DNA from: Sipunculus nudus
Lineage: Eukaryota > Annelida > Sipuncula > Golfingiida > Sipunculidae
Reading direction: 5' to 3'
DNA length: 64,000 nucleotides
Assembly: GCA_026874595.1 (NCBI GenBank)
Contig: CM049319.1
Span: 18,705,101-18,769,100 of the forward strand
This document shows, piece after piece, positions 1-10,899 of this stretch (its first letter is position 1; each line of letters begins with the position of its first letter). Under the pieces are notes generated by a model. It had not been told where the DNA came from, made no database searches, and saw only the letters and a program-made list of their open reading frames with translations. Made by a program: the position numbers and the translations under genes.

Positions 1-2170
1 TATATATCCACTGCCGGAACTAGTCTAACACAGCAGTCTAACACAGCACTGGCAATACCAAACACCCCCCCCCCCCTATATATTAATAAAATTCATATAT
101 TCCGCTACCTTGATTTATTTAGGAAACCTTAACATAAAAAACTATAATAAATAATGTTGCATTTACACACACACACACACATATATATATATGTGTGTAG
201 CAGGTCAAAAAAGACATATCGTAACAACGGTGTTCTAGTAGTTTGCAAGGAGGAGGGGATCCGGTATAATCAAGTCTAGCATCAAGCATTATTTTAAATA
301 AGTTAACATAATTTTTATTATTCTAATTCATTTAAGTTCAATTTCGAATATTAGAAACCTGCTCGAAGAATATCAGTTAGATATACAATTATATATTAGA
401 TATGAATATGTAAGGAGGTTATGTTGTACAGTAAAGGTAATAACACGCATTATTTAACATTTATATCACTTGTTAACATATGAGCAGCCGGTGGTGCAGT
501 CTTTGGATCATACCACTAAGACTAATTAAAAAGTCGTACGTACGAGAAAGTTTGTCATATGTACGAGATAAATATTTAAATAATTATGTTTTCTGTTACC
601 GGATCGTTGCCATACGCCTCCGTACATTGCCGTTGTGATTCCTTGGAATTTCGTTTTAAATATTAATTAGGAAACCAGCAGAACGTTCATGAACCTTATT
701 CTTATTAAATTGAAGTCTTTTAAATTGAAGTCTCGTTCATTATGAGTTTTCCTTTGGGAACAAGCGTCACGTGCTTACGGGCACTGAGTGGAGGGATGGG
801 GGGATACTGCATCCAGTATTGATAAATTTGTTTCAAATTGCATGTATGCAAAACAACGTTTGAAATGCCAGGACCTGTTTATTCCTTTCAGAATGTTAAA
901 AAGGATAGCTTAATTAATAGTTGGCCCTTCATCCTCGGAATGCAGCTTACGCATTTAAATGAATTAATTTCTTCAGAAATTATCAATCTTAGCCATTACA
1001 TCTGTGGGATACTTTATATGGAGTTGCCTGCTGTTACAGGAGACCGTTTGAACGCGGCAAAAAAAAAACAAAAAAAAAAAAAAAAACCCAAGGATATGAA
1101 CTGTCACAAGGTCCTGTCTGTCTCATTGCATGTAAATATTTCCTACAGAGGAGAGGGTACTACTGAATATGCACTGTTTATGTATTATGAGTGTAAGTAT
1201 TTATCAAGAAATTACTGTATGAAAAAGCGATAATTTTTATTTTGTAGGGTTTGTGTATCAGAGGATAAGGGTAGACCTAAGTTGCATAATAACCTTAAAG
1301 CCCTCAATCAATCAGCAATTTAGAGTTGCGGTTCTTGAATTACCTGCATTCAATCTTCAGTCAACAAACATAGCCCAAAAACATAGTCAGAATTGGAGCG
1401 AATTTATTAATAAGAAAATATATAATGTATAAGTGAATACATGCGTAATAACAGTCAGTGAATAGATAGGGTCTCACTTACGTTAGGTAATAATGTTTAC
1501 AGTAGTATATTTACTGAATGTTCAATTGCATGATACTGTGCGATACGTGTGTTGTACCCATCACCTAAACATACTTTTTACTGGTTGACAAATAGATACG
1601 GTTCTCGGCGTCGTCACGAGACAAGATGCAACTTATCAAGACACCAAACCCTCGGGATTAAGTGATTTATCGAGCTTGGCGTACATAATTTCCCTGTTAT
1701 GCATTTATAAAATCGTCTTAAAATTATGAAAACATGAATCTGGCCAACTTTCTATTATACACACTACCCCTAGTTCATTATCCTCTCTCTTTTTTCGATG
1801 TTTATCTCACTGAGCTTTAAAGGACAATTCAATACCATGACCACCCTAATTCGATGTTCATGTAAGGTTTTTGTTCTTACTAGAATCTAACGGCACATAA
1901 TAAAAATATAAATAATTAAAATATCACAGTCACAGCGAATCATGCCAAAGCAACTGGTACGTAGAGGCTTGTCAAACTGATCTTTACAAAAACTTTATAA
2001 AGACGTTTTTACTGGTCAATGAAAAATAGAGTTACCAACAATTAACCATAAAAACTATCCGTAAGAAAATAAATTCTGAAGGTAGCATGATAAGTAAAAA
2101 AAAAACTCTATTATAAACATCTATTATAAAATAGATAATGTGTGTGACCATGTGTACATTGACTTTCTCC
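1..2170. other. non-coding, no gene recognised
   Basis: AT-rich sequence with homopolymer runs (C-run near 66-76, A-runs near 1060-1086). The only open stretch of note (838-1233, plus) runs through the poly-A tract, has low-complexity lysine content and resembles no family I know, so I do not call it a gene. Confidence 0.5.
165..198. repeat. (AC)n(AT)n(GT)n compound microsatellite
   Basis: An AC run passes into an AT run and then a short GT run, making a self-complementary block that could fold into a hairpin. Confidence 0.85.
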
Positions 2171-2178
2171 AAGCGGAT

Positions 2179-3890
2179 TCATTGTAGTAAATGTAATAAG
2201 AGTTCTCTGAGACGAACATAAAGCATGCTTGCTTCCTCAGCATTGGTGGGCATTCCTACTCCCAGTTCATCCATAATGCATTTCCCGGCTTCATACACAT
2301 CACTGTCACATGGTAACTCTTCTTTTGAGTTGAACATGTGTGTACTTTGGTCAAATGCAGTTGATGGTACAGCTAGAATGCGGTCAGTCTCACCAAAGAA
2401 TTCGGGTTGATTGTACATCACAAAGGGGCGCCCGTGCGTCATAGCGTCTTTCCTAGTTCGTCGGATAATATGTAAATTCCACAACAGGACAACCTCATCT
2501 AGCTCTTTCTGTCAAATAAATAAATTACCAGCAAAATGAATTAACAGCCAAATAAATTAACAGCCAAATGAAATATAAAAACAAATTAAAATATGCAATG
2601 AAACGAAAGGTGAGTAAACAAATGGAGTAAGTTAATAAATGGATAAATTATTGATGTAACGACCACTTTGTTCTTTCTGAAAATTAATATATAGATTGCA
2701 TAAAAATTATTTGTAATACAAAAAGACAAATGCATTACGTACACACATTCATACATATATACATACATGTATAAATGCAAGGTATATTGATTAAAAAATT
2801 TCTTTGAATAAAGTATGAATGAGTGAATGAGATAAGATACAGAGAGACAGAGAAAGGAATAAAGAAAGAAGCAAAGAAAGAGACCATTAAAGACCGGAAG
2901 AAATAAGAATACACAGAATCATTCAAAATTGATCAATATATGAATAAATGAACACATATTGACGAAATAAATGTTTATGATGACATGAAAGATTGAATGA
3001 ATTAATCAATAAACTAATGGTAGCAAACTAAATGAGTGAAAGACTGAACGATCAAATGAATGAATGAAAAAATACAGGAGAGCAGACTGACCGAAAAAAA
3101 TTTCGAACCTGAAAATTCAATGACCTGAATCAGGTGAGTAAAGCAGAAACTTATCAGCTCCTTATCCAGGGAAGAGCCATCAAAACATTCAGCTTCTTTG
3201 AGACCATGTAACAGCTCGATCCAGAATTCCGAGTTCATTTACGTAATGTCCCCCACCAGCTTTCTATCCGGGTGTTCGTTGTACTTAATCCGTACAAAAA
3301 ACAACGATCGCCTCGATCGTCATGTTGGGAACGAATCAAAATTTGAAGGTCCCTAACCGAAGAATTTTCTAGCTCTTATCGTTCTTGGACATCCACCCCT
3401 ACTTAACACCGCATTGACAAAGTAACCGGCAATCGTTTTAGGAATGCTGTTACATTATGAAGCCTCCATCCAGATAACATATCTTGAAAAACCGTCGATG
3501 CATCCATTTATTCCTATACCATAAGGAGTGAGTTTATCATAAGAATCCATGTGCCAGTTTTCATTGGGACCACACGCATAGTATCGTCTTCGCACTAGTC
3601 TTCTTCTGGTCGTCAGCTCCACACCTTCAGGGTCAGGTATGCTCAGTAATATTCGGACATTTTCTCTGCTGATCTTGTAGCCAGATAATTTGCATTTAAA
3701 ATGCATCATCCGGTAGCCATGCTGCCGACCCGAGAAATGTAACTGCCGCTCGATAAAGCTCGCCACACGTAAAGTCTCTAGGTCGTTCCTTTGTGTTCGG
3801 ATGAGGCTTTTCTCCTTTAGAAGACACCGCAAATGCCTTTCTGATAATACGTAGCCATGATTCCGAGCTGGACATATAACTGTCTCTCTT
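2179..3890 (-). pseudogene. integrase-core (rve) domain gene, broken
   Basis: Remnant of the integrase-core family found in many copies in marine invertebrates and fish; function unknown, probably transposon-derived. In order on the minus strand: a helical N-terminal part (about 3880-3600); the first catalytic Asp in NWHMDSYDKL (near 3550) followed by INGCIDGFSR; a shifted stretch (3455-3300); the catalytic-Glu region RIESWWG (near 3260); then a tail containing FCFTHLIQ. A phase-0 intron is recognisable: donor after CAG at 3125, acceptor before AAAGAGCTAGATG at 2508. The last exon (2508-2179) reads KELDEVVLLWN and later GRPFVMYNQPE. Breaks: a frame change after WMEAS near 3455, the region of the second catalytic Asp (near 3355) replaced by RARKF plus a stop and another frame change, and a third shift near 3240. 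The intron argues for a copy of a spliced gene, not a processed copy. Confidence 0.82.
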
Positions 3891-4121
3891 TGTGTAAATC
3901 AGAGAAAATGATAGAAATGAATTAAATCATTCCTTTCACGGTTCATCATAAAGTGATTATCTTGAACTATTCCCGTGTTTATCCTAAGCAAAGCATCAAA
4001 TGGTAATTAAACCTCTACGGGACCACAATTAAGTATATAGGCCTACCACAACAGATTATATCATGTGAGACATCATCATTATACTTTCACGGAGCCCCGT
4101 TGGGGACATGAGTAAAAAATT

Positions 4122-4245
4122 AGTTATCTCGTGCGCACGACTTATTAATTTGTAAGCACGCCTTATTATTTTATGCGCTAAACTTATAATTTCATGCGCC
4201 CAACTTATTATTTCGTGTGCACAAGTTTATATGTCATGTGCGGAT
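4122..4245. repeat. minisatellite with TCGTGCGCACGA core
   Basis: About five degenerate units of roughly 25-29 bp, each with a TTAT(T)ATTT(C/T)GTGCGCAC-like core followed by AACTTATT. The best core, at 4128-4140, is palindromic (TCGTGCGCACGA). Confidence 0.65.
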
Positions 4246-4394
4246 ATTTTGTCAATTGCGTACGTCAAGGTAGAGACGTATGGATATGACTCTGTAGCAA
4301 TCGACTTAAGTTTCCAAGTATCATATAAAATGTGGGTCTTTGCCTTCATTTGTAGAAAAAATTGCTTATGTGGCTATATTTGGCCTAACAATGG

Positions 4395-4397
<3 letters not shown>

Positions 4398-4453
<56 letters not shown>
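4398..4453. repeat. (TA)n microsatellite
   Basis: Uninterrupted TA dinucleotide tract of about 27 units. Confidence 0.95.
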
Positions 4454-4455
<2 letters not shown>

Positions 4456-6430
4456 TTGTGTGCGTGTGTGTAATTTTACCTTAAAGTTAGGTTTCAAATT
4501 TAAGGAGATTGTAGTTCTCGCTGAGAGGCAAAGCAATTATGCATGTTCACCATTGGCTATAAAAAATGCTTGTCCAAAATGAGACAGTTCGGGAACTTCT
4601 GAGGATATTGGATCATCAGGGTGTAAGTGTAAGTTCTTTACAAATAATCATATATTGTTTTTAATGCCTTGTTTCCTTATATGCTGCGTAAATCCCACAT
4701 AATTGTTTATTTCGCAAACCGAGTCAACAAATACTGTATTTCGTTTTGATTTCATTGGCTCAACTAACATCATGCACTTCAGTGTCCTGACCCATGAGCC
4801 ACATGTTTCATAATTGTTAACCAGTGAACAGTGTTTCTCTGCTGAAGTTATTCTACAATGAGCAGTTAAACTAGAGGACAAAATCCCCCGCCAAATTGTT
4901 ATGTGAGATATATGTGTTTTGGCTGATATAATAGTATGAGAAAATTGACACAACTGCCAAATGTATAAACACACGTTTTGGTAAATAGAGTTGGATCCTC
5001 AATAATTTATCAGGTTGTGGGAGAGGCTTACGATACCCTTCATATTTCAATACGACTTGGAGATGAGCAATACTTGTTTAAGACATTGCAAGGCATATTT
5101 ATAAAAACTGATAAAAAATCCAAAAATCATCCACGTATGGCCAAAACCTAATCAGACTAGGAGACGCGTTAGGTACAAAGGCAATGCTTTATACAGGTGG
5201 ATATGAGTAAAATTTGAGACCTGGCTTCGAATATGAGATGTTAAACTTAAATTTTAAAATATCATAAAAAAATCTAAAGATCATTAAGTGCATGCCTAAC
5301 TCATACCCCAGGGCAGGGGACAATGGCGCTGATTTGTAGGACTATAAGTTTTAAAGTATCAAAAGTAAATATTCATGCTTTCATTACAGCTCTTGTATCT
5401 TTGACTGGCTTACAGCAACTCTCATGGTTATTTCAGAAAAAAAAATACAATATTGAGTGTTCTAGTGCTTTGCTTTGCAATTCCTCCTAAAATATTGGAT
5501 AAAATGAAAATGTATATATTTGAATTGAAGAAAGATTGTTATTAATATTATTATAAGGATTCTCCTCTTATCAGTTGACTTTCGGTTTTGCTGAGGCAAT
5601 GCTTTGTTGCCCATTGAGTTAGAATCTTACATTTTGCATTCAAACTTTAGTTAGGTGCCCTTTAAACCTAAGACCATGACACATTAAGAAATAGATCCTG
5701 ACGTGCATATTAATGTTTTATGTTGATTAGTGTAATTTATTAGGGAATACCTAGTAGCCGTATGTCGATATAGTCATACATAAAATCTTGGTCCAGAAAC
5801 ATCTACAGGTGGTAATTAATGTGTTTTAATGAAAAGCCATCTGGGATTATTTTGCTAGCTAACTTTCATTTAAGATGAGATCCAGTGTTCGTTTTTTTTC
5901 CGTTGTCCTTCCGTCCGGTTTTCCGTAAGCAGGGAACATAGTATTACCGTTATGGTTACGAACTTGATATTAATTGTCAAGTGCCTTTGCGAAATATCTA
6001 AACACCAAGGAACAAGGTAACCACGACCTAAATCTTGCTAGCCACTAGACAGAAATCTCGTTCCTCCTTTAATGTCCCTATTAGAAGTCTCCATAAAATT
6101 GTGTCATAACTAATAGTACTGAATTTACCTAAATAATATGTATACCTTCGCCGGTAAGCCACCTATACATGTAGTGATTATAAGATGAATCATTGTTGAA
6201 TTTAGAGTGCAATCGACATAAATTTAACAATTAGATATTTCCTGGCACCGCAGGTGCCATAGTATCCCCAGACAATTAACCGCCCCCCCCCCTTTAAGAA
6301 TAGGCCCCCATCTTCAGCCGCATATACTGACACTTACTTGGCAAGCGACTATGTTTTTTTCCATCTATCAACATGAGAAACAATATTTTTCACCAAATAT
6401 GAGGGCCAATATGTTGGATCTCTCTTGAGA
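4454..6430. other. non-coding, no gene recognised
   Basis: AT-rich sequence without a convincing reading frame. The minus frame at 4648-4974 (108 codons) has no recognisable motif and I treat it as chance. Confidence 0.5.
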
Positions 6431-7510
6431 AAAGAGCATTCATTTATTTTATGGAAATGGGGAGGTAGGTGGCGCCACCTGTCTGGTTTATAGGGAAATT
6501 TTCCAAGATGGATAGACATGCCAAATTTCAGACCTATGCCTTGAACCACTCCCGAGATATGAGCAATTTTCACCCAAAGCACATGTACAGATGGACGCCA
6601 CACCAAAACGATTGCAGATGGCGCCACCGGTCTAGAGTAAAAGATCTATTATTATGCATAATTTTAGCCAAATAGGGCAAATCATTCCTCAGAAAAGGGC
6701 ATTAATTTATTCTACCAAAACTGGCAGGTAGGTGGCGCCACCTTTCTGGTTCATGAGAAAATTTTCCAAGATGGATGGACATGCCAAATTTCATACCTAT
6801 ACCTTGAACCATTCCGGAAATATGAGCAATTTTCACCCAAAGCACATGTGCTTCGAATACAAGATGGAGATATCCAAAATCAATGGACATGCACAATTTC
6901 AGCACAATCTGTCCATTAGTTATAGACTTATAATACTCACAGCACTGTCAATTGGCATTTATGAGAATTAAAAGGCCCCAAAACAAGAAAAGTACAAAAG
7001 GTGGCGCCACCAGTCTTTCGCAGAAGAAAAAGCTATCCAAGATATTCGATCAATTTGTTTTTTGGACCAATTCATGCATCGCTTATTTAGATATTTATGA
7101 TTTTGTGTGACTTTCACCATATATGGCAATATTCAAGGTTAAGGCCACTCTCATAGGAAAGGCCATGACCCAAATTTATATATACATTATTCCCATAACC
7201 TATGTCTATGTATATGCATAGTATGAAAGAATTCTGTCCATCAGTTTTTGACTTATAATGCTCACAGTACTGTTAAGTGGCAATGATAGGGGTATTAAAC
7301 GGCACGAAATCAAGAAAAAGATAAAAGGTGGCGCCACTAGTTTCCGGTACATGACAACACTATCCAAGATCTTCGGTCAAGTTGATTTCTGGATCAATCC
7401 ATGCAAGATTTTTTAGATATTTAAGAATTTGTGTGAATTGCCCCCAAAATGGACCTATTTAAAGTTCAAGGTCACTCTCCTATTTAAGGTCATGACCCCA
7501 TTTTAAATAA
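6430..7510. repeat. tandem repeat array centred on GGTGGCGCCACC
   Basis: The 14-bp palindrome AGGTGGCGCCACCT occurs at 6467-6480 and 6730-6743. Shorter or diverged versions lie at 6617-6628, 7000-7011 and 7327-7338. The first pair is embedded in about 150 bp of near-identical sequence (263-bp offset: 'ATTTTCCAAGATGGAT.GACATGCC' and 'GAGCAATTTTCACCCAAAGC'). The second pair sits in longer units offset by 327 bp that share 'CTATCCAAGAT', 'GACTTATAATGCTCACAG' and 'TTTAGATATTTA'. Short open frames here are repeat-encoded. Confidence 0.8.
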
Positions 7511-7679
7511 GCTTCGTCCTCTCACTAATTCATATGCAAATGCCAAGTTTTGTAAAGATCCGTAAAATATTTTTTTTGAGTAATCGCGTGGAAACGAAAT
7601 CTCTGGTTAGATTTGTGGGTGTATCTCGATAAAAAACAGCAGATTGTGAAGTACGGCAAAATGTGTAAATGTTGTTTAA

Positions 7680-8080
7680 ACCGATGCCGAAGTAAAACGT
7701 TTGTAGGAGGATCGATGCACAATGGCAAGCGGATTTAGACAAGATGCAAAAATTAGCACATTACAATACACATTACCGGTACATTTTAACTGTAGTGGAT
7801 ATTTTATCGCGGCATACTTAGGCGGTGCAATTAAAAGATAAATCAGGAACCCATGTGAAAAACAGAATGGAACCGATTTTTAAATCCGACAGGATTCCTA
7901 AAAAACCGATAAAGGGTTATAATTTCGAATAAGCAAGTACAAGAATTAATGCACAATCGTGATATCACATGGTTCGCTACAAGATATATGAAAGCGAGTT
8001 TGGTTGAACGGAGGGCGAATATGGTACACTCAAAATTAAAATGTAAACGTAAATTAAAAAAATAAAATAAAATAAACCAA
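7680..8080 (+). pseudogene. Maverick-type integrase remnant
   Basis: In one plus frame (codon phase set by GAT GCA CAA TGG near 7712) the reading contains DAQWQADLDKMQKLAHYN, holding the first catalytic Asp, then YILTVVDILSRH, a stop, AVQLKDKSGTHVK, IFKSDRIPKKP, and near the end EGEYGTLKIKM, the place where the catalytic Glu and the RTLK-like motif are expected. This order and spacing match retroviral-like integrases of Mavericks. The second Asp motif is replaced by a diverged GYNFE stretch, and at least six in-frame stops are present, so it is inactive. A Ty3-type integrase is the alternative, but the capsid genes further along favour Maverick. Confidence 0.72.
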
Positions 8081-8329
8081 CCAAAAAACAAATAGAAAAA
8101 GCTTAAAAAAAATATGTAATTATGCTAAACAATGTTTGACAAGAATGAACCTCATCCTCAATGGTTTAAAAAATTAACCCCCTAATTAAAAAATACATTG
8201 AAAAAGCAACTAGAGATTTCAGTGAAATTGAATTATATTTACACGGGAGTAATGTTCAAGAAACGGAAAATTTATACTGGCCTCAAGAAGCTCAACCCGG
8301 TAAACCTCTACTCTTTACCACCTTAACAA

Positions 8330-8970
8330 AAGCCCCCATCAAAACCTGTCCCTGCGGTTTCTCAGGAGCCTTCACCGGTCACGTTTGCCCGGTTTTCTCC
8401 TTTAAGCGGTGGAAAACCGTTTCCTAAACCACAATTTAAAACTAACCGACACCGTTTGGTTCCTCAAATCCCCGGGGGATAAATTGTTATGCGAGGAAAA
8501 GCGGGGTCCGAATTAGCGTTAAAAACCTAAACCGCGTCAGGCAGTTAAACTTGGCCTCTTTACACACCCACTACTCCCACCTTAACCATCGACACCACCA
8601 CCTCCGTTACGGTTACCCCTCCGAAACCGTTAATCCGTCCTATCCCTCCACTGGTCAATACGTTAATGAGTACGACAATATCACCGATCATGAACGTGCA
8701 AGATTAACAACCACGTCATCGATATCCCCACAAACAACATCCAGTGAAACTGCTACTCGTAAAACGAAATCCAAACGGAAATGCCCGAAATGCCGGACCG
8801 ACGATCGGGACCCAATCGTTAGTACCTACCAATGAAATGGCCATTCAATCCCATCCAACGGTGGGTGAAGGTATAGCTACTCAAACTTAAGACCCGGGGG
8901 ATGAAATTGATAGGGGGACCAAAGCGGGACCGGGATTAGGTATTCCACCACCGAATGCGCACGTGTAAAA
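8330..8970 (+). pseudogene. Pro/Thr-rich reading frame inside the Maverick relic
   Basis: One plus frame stays biased toward Pro, Thr and Lys over about 640 bases with only a few stops. It includes PVPAVSQEPSPVTFARF near 8345 and PPKPLIRPIPP near 8620, then a basic stretch near 8765. A second frame over 8551-8835 is open but compositionally shadow-like. The frame ends before the retroelement boundary. I cannot name the product. Position between integrase and capsid, low complexity and basic residues would suit a virion core or adaptor protein, but that is inference only. Confidence 0.4.
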
Positions 8971-9040
8971 GCGATGATAATGGATCGCTTCGTCGGCACG
9001 GTCACAAGCGAAAACCAGTTAGATGGATCAAACATTACGT

Positions 9041-9206
9041 AATAATTAATCACATGTGGTTATAGATTATTACACATCGGACACACAATCAAAGTCCAAT
9101 ACTTGGGTTGGGCTTATGGGTTTTATTTTGCTAATGCTAAGTAGATGTACAGCGTATGTACAACTGTATACATCCATACCAAAAAGTTATTATATAAACA
9201 CCTCCC
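9041..9206 (-). repeat. split direct repeat B2 (outer 3' end of retroelement)
   Basis: Matches 9611-9776 base for base except for a few substitutions (for example CGGACAC against CGCACAC). Starts AATAATTAATCACATGTGG and ends at ACACCTCCC. Its left edge is the element-host junction. Confidence 0.88.
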
Positions 9207-9425
9207 CTGAACAATTATCAAGTGTACAATGACATCGTGATGCAAGCATTTCCATTCAGAAATCCATTGACACGACAAAAGCGTTTAACTTGATAGAGTA
9301 TATGCAAGTTTGATATAGTATAATAAAACCCATCTTAAAAAAAAAAGGCCCCCAAGGGGGAACAAAAAAACTACGTGACTACAGCTACTATTCAATTATA
9401 TACAATATGTGGTTGGGCGGGTGGG

Positions 9426-9615
9426 TGTACACGCTTGTACTACGTAATCTAAGCTGCTTACTGTTGCTGTGCTGCTGGTCGAATGCTGCAGCCTTTGCTC
9501 TCACCCCTATCGCGCGTTACCTTGTCACGTGACTTGCTACATATCATCCTTGTCACGTGACTGCGGGCATATCCCACATTAATTAACAACAAATTACTAT
9601 ATATTAAGTAAATCA
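9426..9615 (-). repeat. split direct repeat A2
   Basis: 190 bp, nearly identical to A1 at 13841-14030; begins TGTACACGCTT and ends AAATCA. Includes two TCACGTGA sites (9525-9532 and 9553-9560). Confidence 0.88.
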
Positions 9616-9776
9616 TTAATCACATGTGGTTATAGATTATTACACATCGCACACACAATCAAAGACCAATACTTGGGTTGGGCTTATGGGTTTTATTTTG
9701 CTAATGCTTAGTAGATGTACAGCGGATGTACAACTGTATACATCCATACCAAAAAGTTATTATATAAACACCTCCC
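9611..9776 (-). repeat. split direct repeat B1
   Basis: 166 bp matching B2. It abuts and slightly overlaps A2 at AATCA, giving the B1-A2 junction expected of a circular replication intermediate. Confidence 0.88.
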
Positions 9777-9840
9777 AAACCTGCCCAAACCAAGTAGTGT
9801 TGATCATGTAAACGTTTCAGTACCTATATACTATTCAATA

Positions 9841-10857
9841 CTATCTGTTTGGCCCCTGGCTTTCAGCTTGTGTGCGAATTGCACGTGCAACTTGAAATCG
9901 GTCCTTGAGCCCCGGGGATATATATCTTTGGTAGACCTGGCTTTTCCAGTCTCCATGTAATTTTATTATTTCAACTGGCACATTACTGCTTAAGGCAAGA
10001 GTAGCCCCTCCCCTCCTGAAACTGTGCCCTGCATAGTCTCGTGACGGTATTCCCAAGGTCTCTAAAGCTGATTTTAATCTGTTTAAAAACATAGGGTAAG
10101 CCATAACAACTCTCCGTCCCCCGTCCAGGTACTGGAAGGCTGGAGCATGGGAAGGGGCTGGTACAGCTTTAAATGCAAGGAGCAGAGCAGTGGCTGGACA
10201 AAGGTGGGAATGTTGTATATGAGGAAGGGGTATGCTTACCCTACGCTCCTTAAATTGTATGGTTTTAGAGCCTTTAATGGTGATTAGCACGTAATCAGAA
10301 AAGAATACAACATCTTGGCGACTTAGCTGCCTTGAGCTCTCGAAAGTATTGGCTGATGCAAGAAGCAGATTTGATTTCCTGAGGAAACTAAAGAAAGCAG
10401 TGAGGCACACCGCCCAGAAACATATATCTGCTGATGATGTGAGATTGAGGATTTTGAATATCCCATTCAGTATTGGTAATGTAATCGGGAGCTTAGGCCC
10501 AGGAATATCACCCAGAGATCTGCGAACCCCTTTAAGCAGAACGGAGGTGATGAGTGAATCGTTTATTGGTGAAGGAAGGTTGACTAAACCATGCAAAAAC
10601 TTAATAATCTGTATGTACTGAGTAATGGAAGTGAACTTTAATTTTGATGCAAGGAAGACTATGTATCTTTGGGAGTTAGCAACACTTAGTGGCACCAGAG
10701 GAATTGAGAGACAGCTGCAAAAGGACATGTAGGCCTTCAGATGTGATCTGTAAGTAGCGATGGTGGATTTAGAGAATGCACTTCTCCTGAACTCTTCGCC
10801 TCTGGCGTCCAGTGCTGGAAGTAGTGGATTCACATCACTATGGGGACCTGCAGAAAA
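9841..10857 (-). CDS. tyrosine recombinase of the YR retrotransposon
   Basis: Integrates the circular DNA copy by site-specific recombination. The frame is open from about 10857; the first internal ATG-like start choice near 10833 gives about 330 residues. N-terminal SAM-like helical domain (residues about 15-110), then the catalytic domain: the first Arg in FFSFLRKSNLL (about 151-161), the His-x-x-Arg box GHSFRRGGATLA (about 267-278), LHGDWKSQ (about 290-297) and the nucleophile Tyr in VYQRYI (about 298-303). The R-H-R-Y set is complete and there is no internal stop, so this is the best-preserved frame of the element. Just upstream, TTTCTTTTCTGCAG at the RT end looks like a 3' splice site, so the recombinase could be made from a spliced message. 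Confidence 0.88.
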   Translation of the reverse strand, partial: FSAGPHSDVNPLLPALDARGEEFRRSAFSKSTIATYRSHLKAYMSFCSCLSIPLVPLSVANSQRYIVFLASKLKFTSITQYIQIIKFLHGLVNLPSPINDSLITSVLLKGVRRSLGDIPGPKLPITLPILNGIFKILNLTSSADICFWAVCLTAFFSFLRKSNLLLASANTFESSRQLSRQDVVFFSDYVLITIKGSKTIQFKERRVSIPLPHIQHSHLCPATALLLAFKAVPAPSHAPAFQYLDGGRRVVMAYPMFLNRLKSALETLGIPSRDYAGHSFRRGGATLALSSNVPVEIIKLHGDWKSQVYQRYISPGLKDRFQVARAIRTQAESQGPNR

Positions 10858-10899
10858 GAAATGTAGCAGATTTATACGACATGTGCTGACTTAAGTAGG

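Noticed and set aside
838-1233. 131-codon plus frame
   Set aside because: Runs through a poly-A tract, no family motif, and codon content looks like non-coding AT-rich DNA.
8551-8835. 94-codon plus frame rich in His/Thr
   Set aside because: It is offset from the Pro/Thr-rich frame that extends further on both sides; taken as a shadow of that decayed frame.
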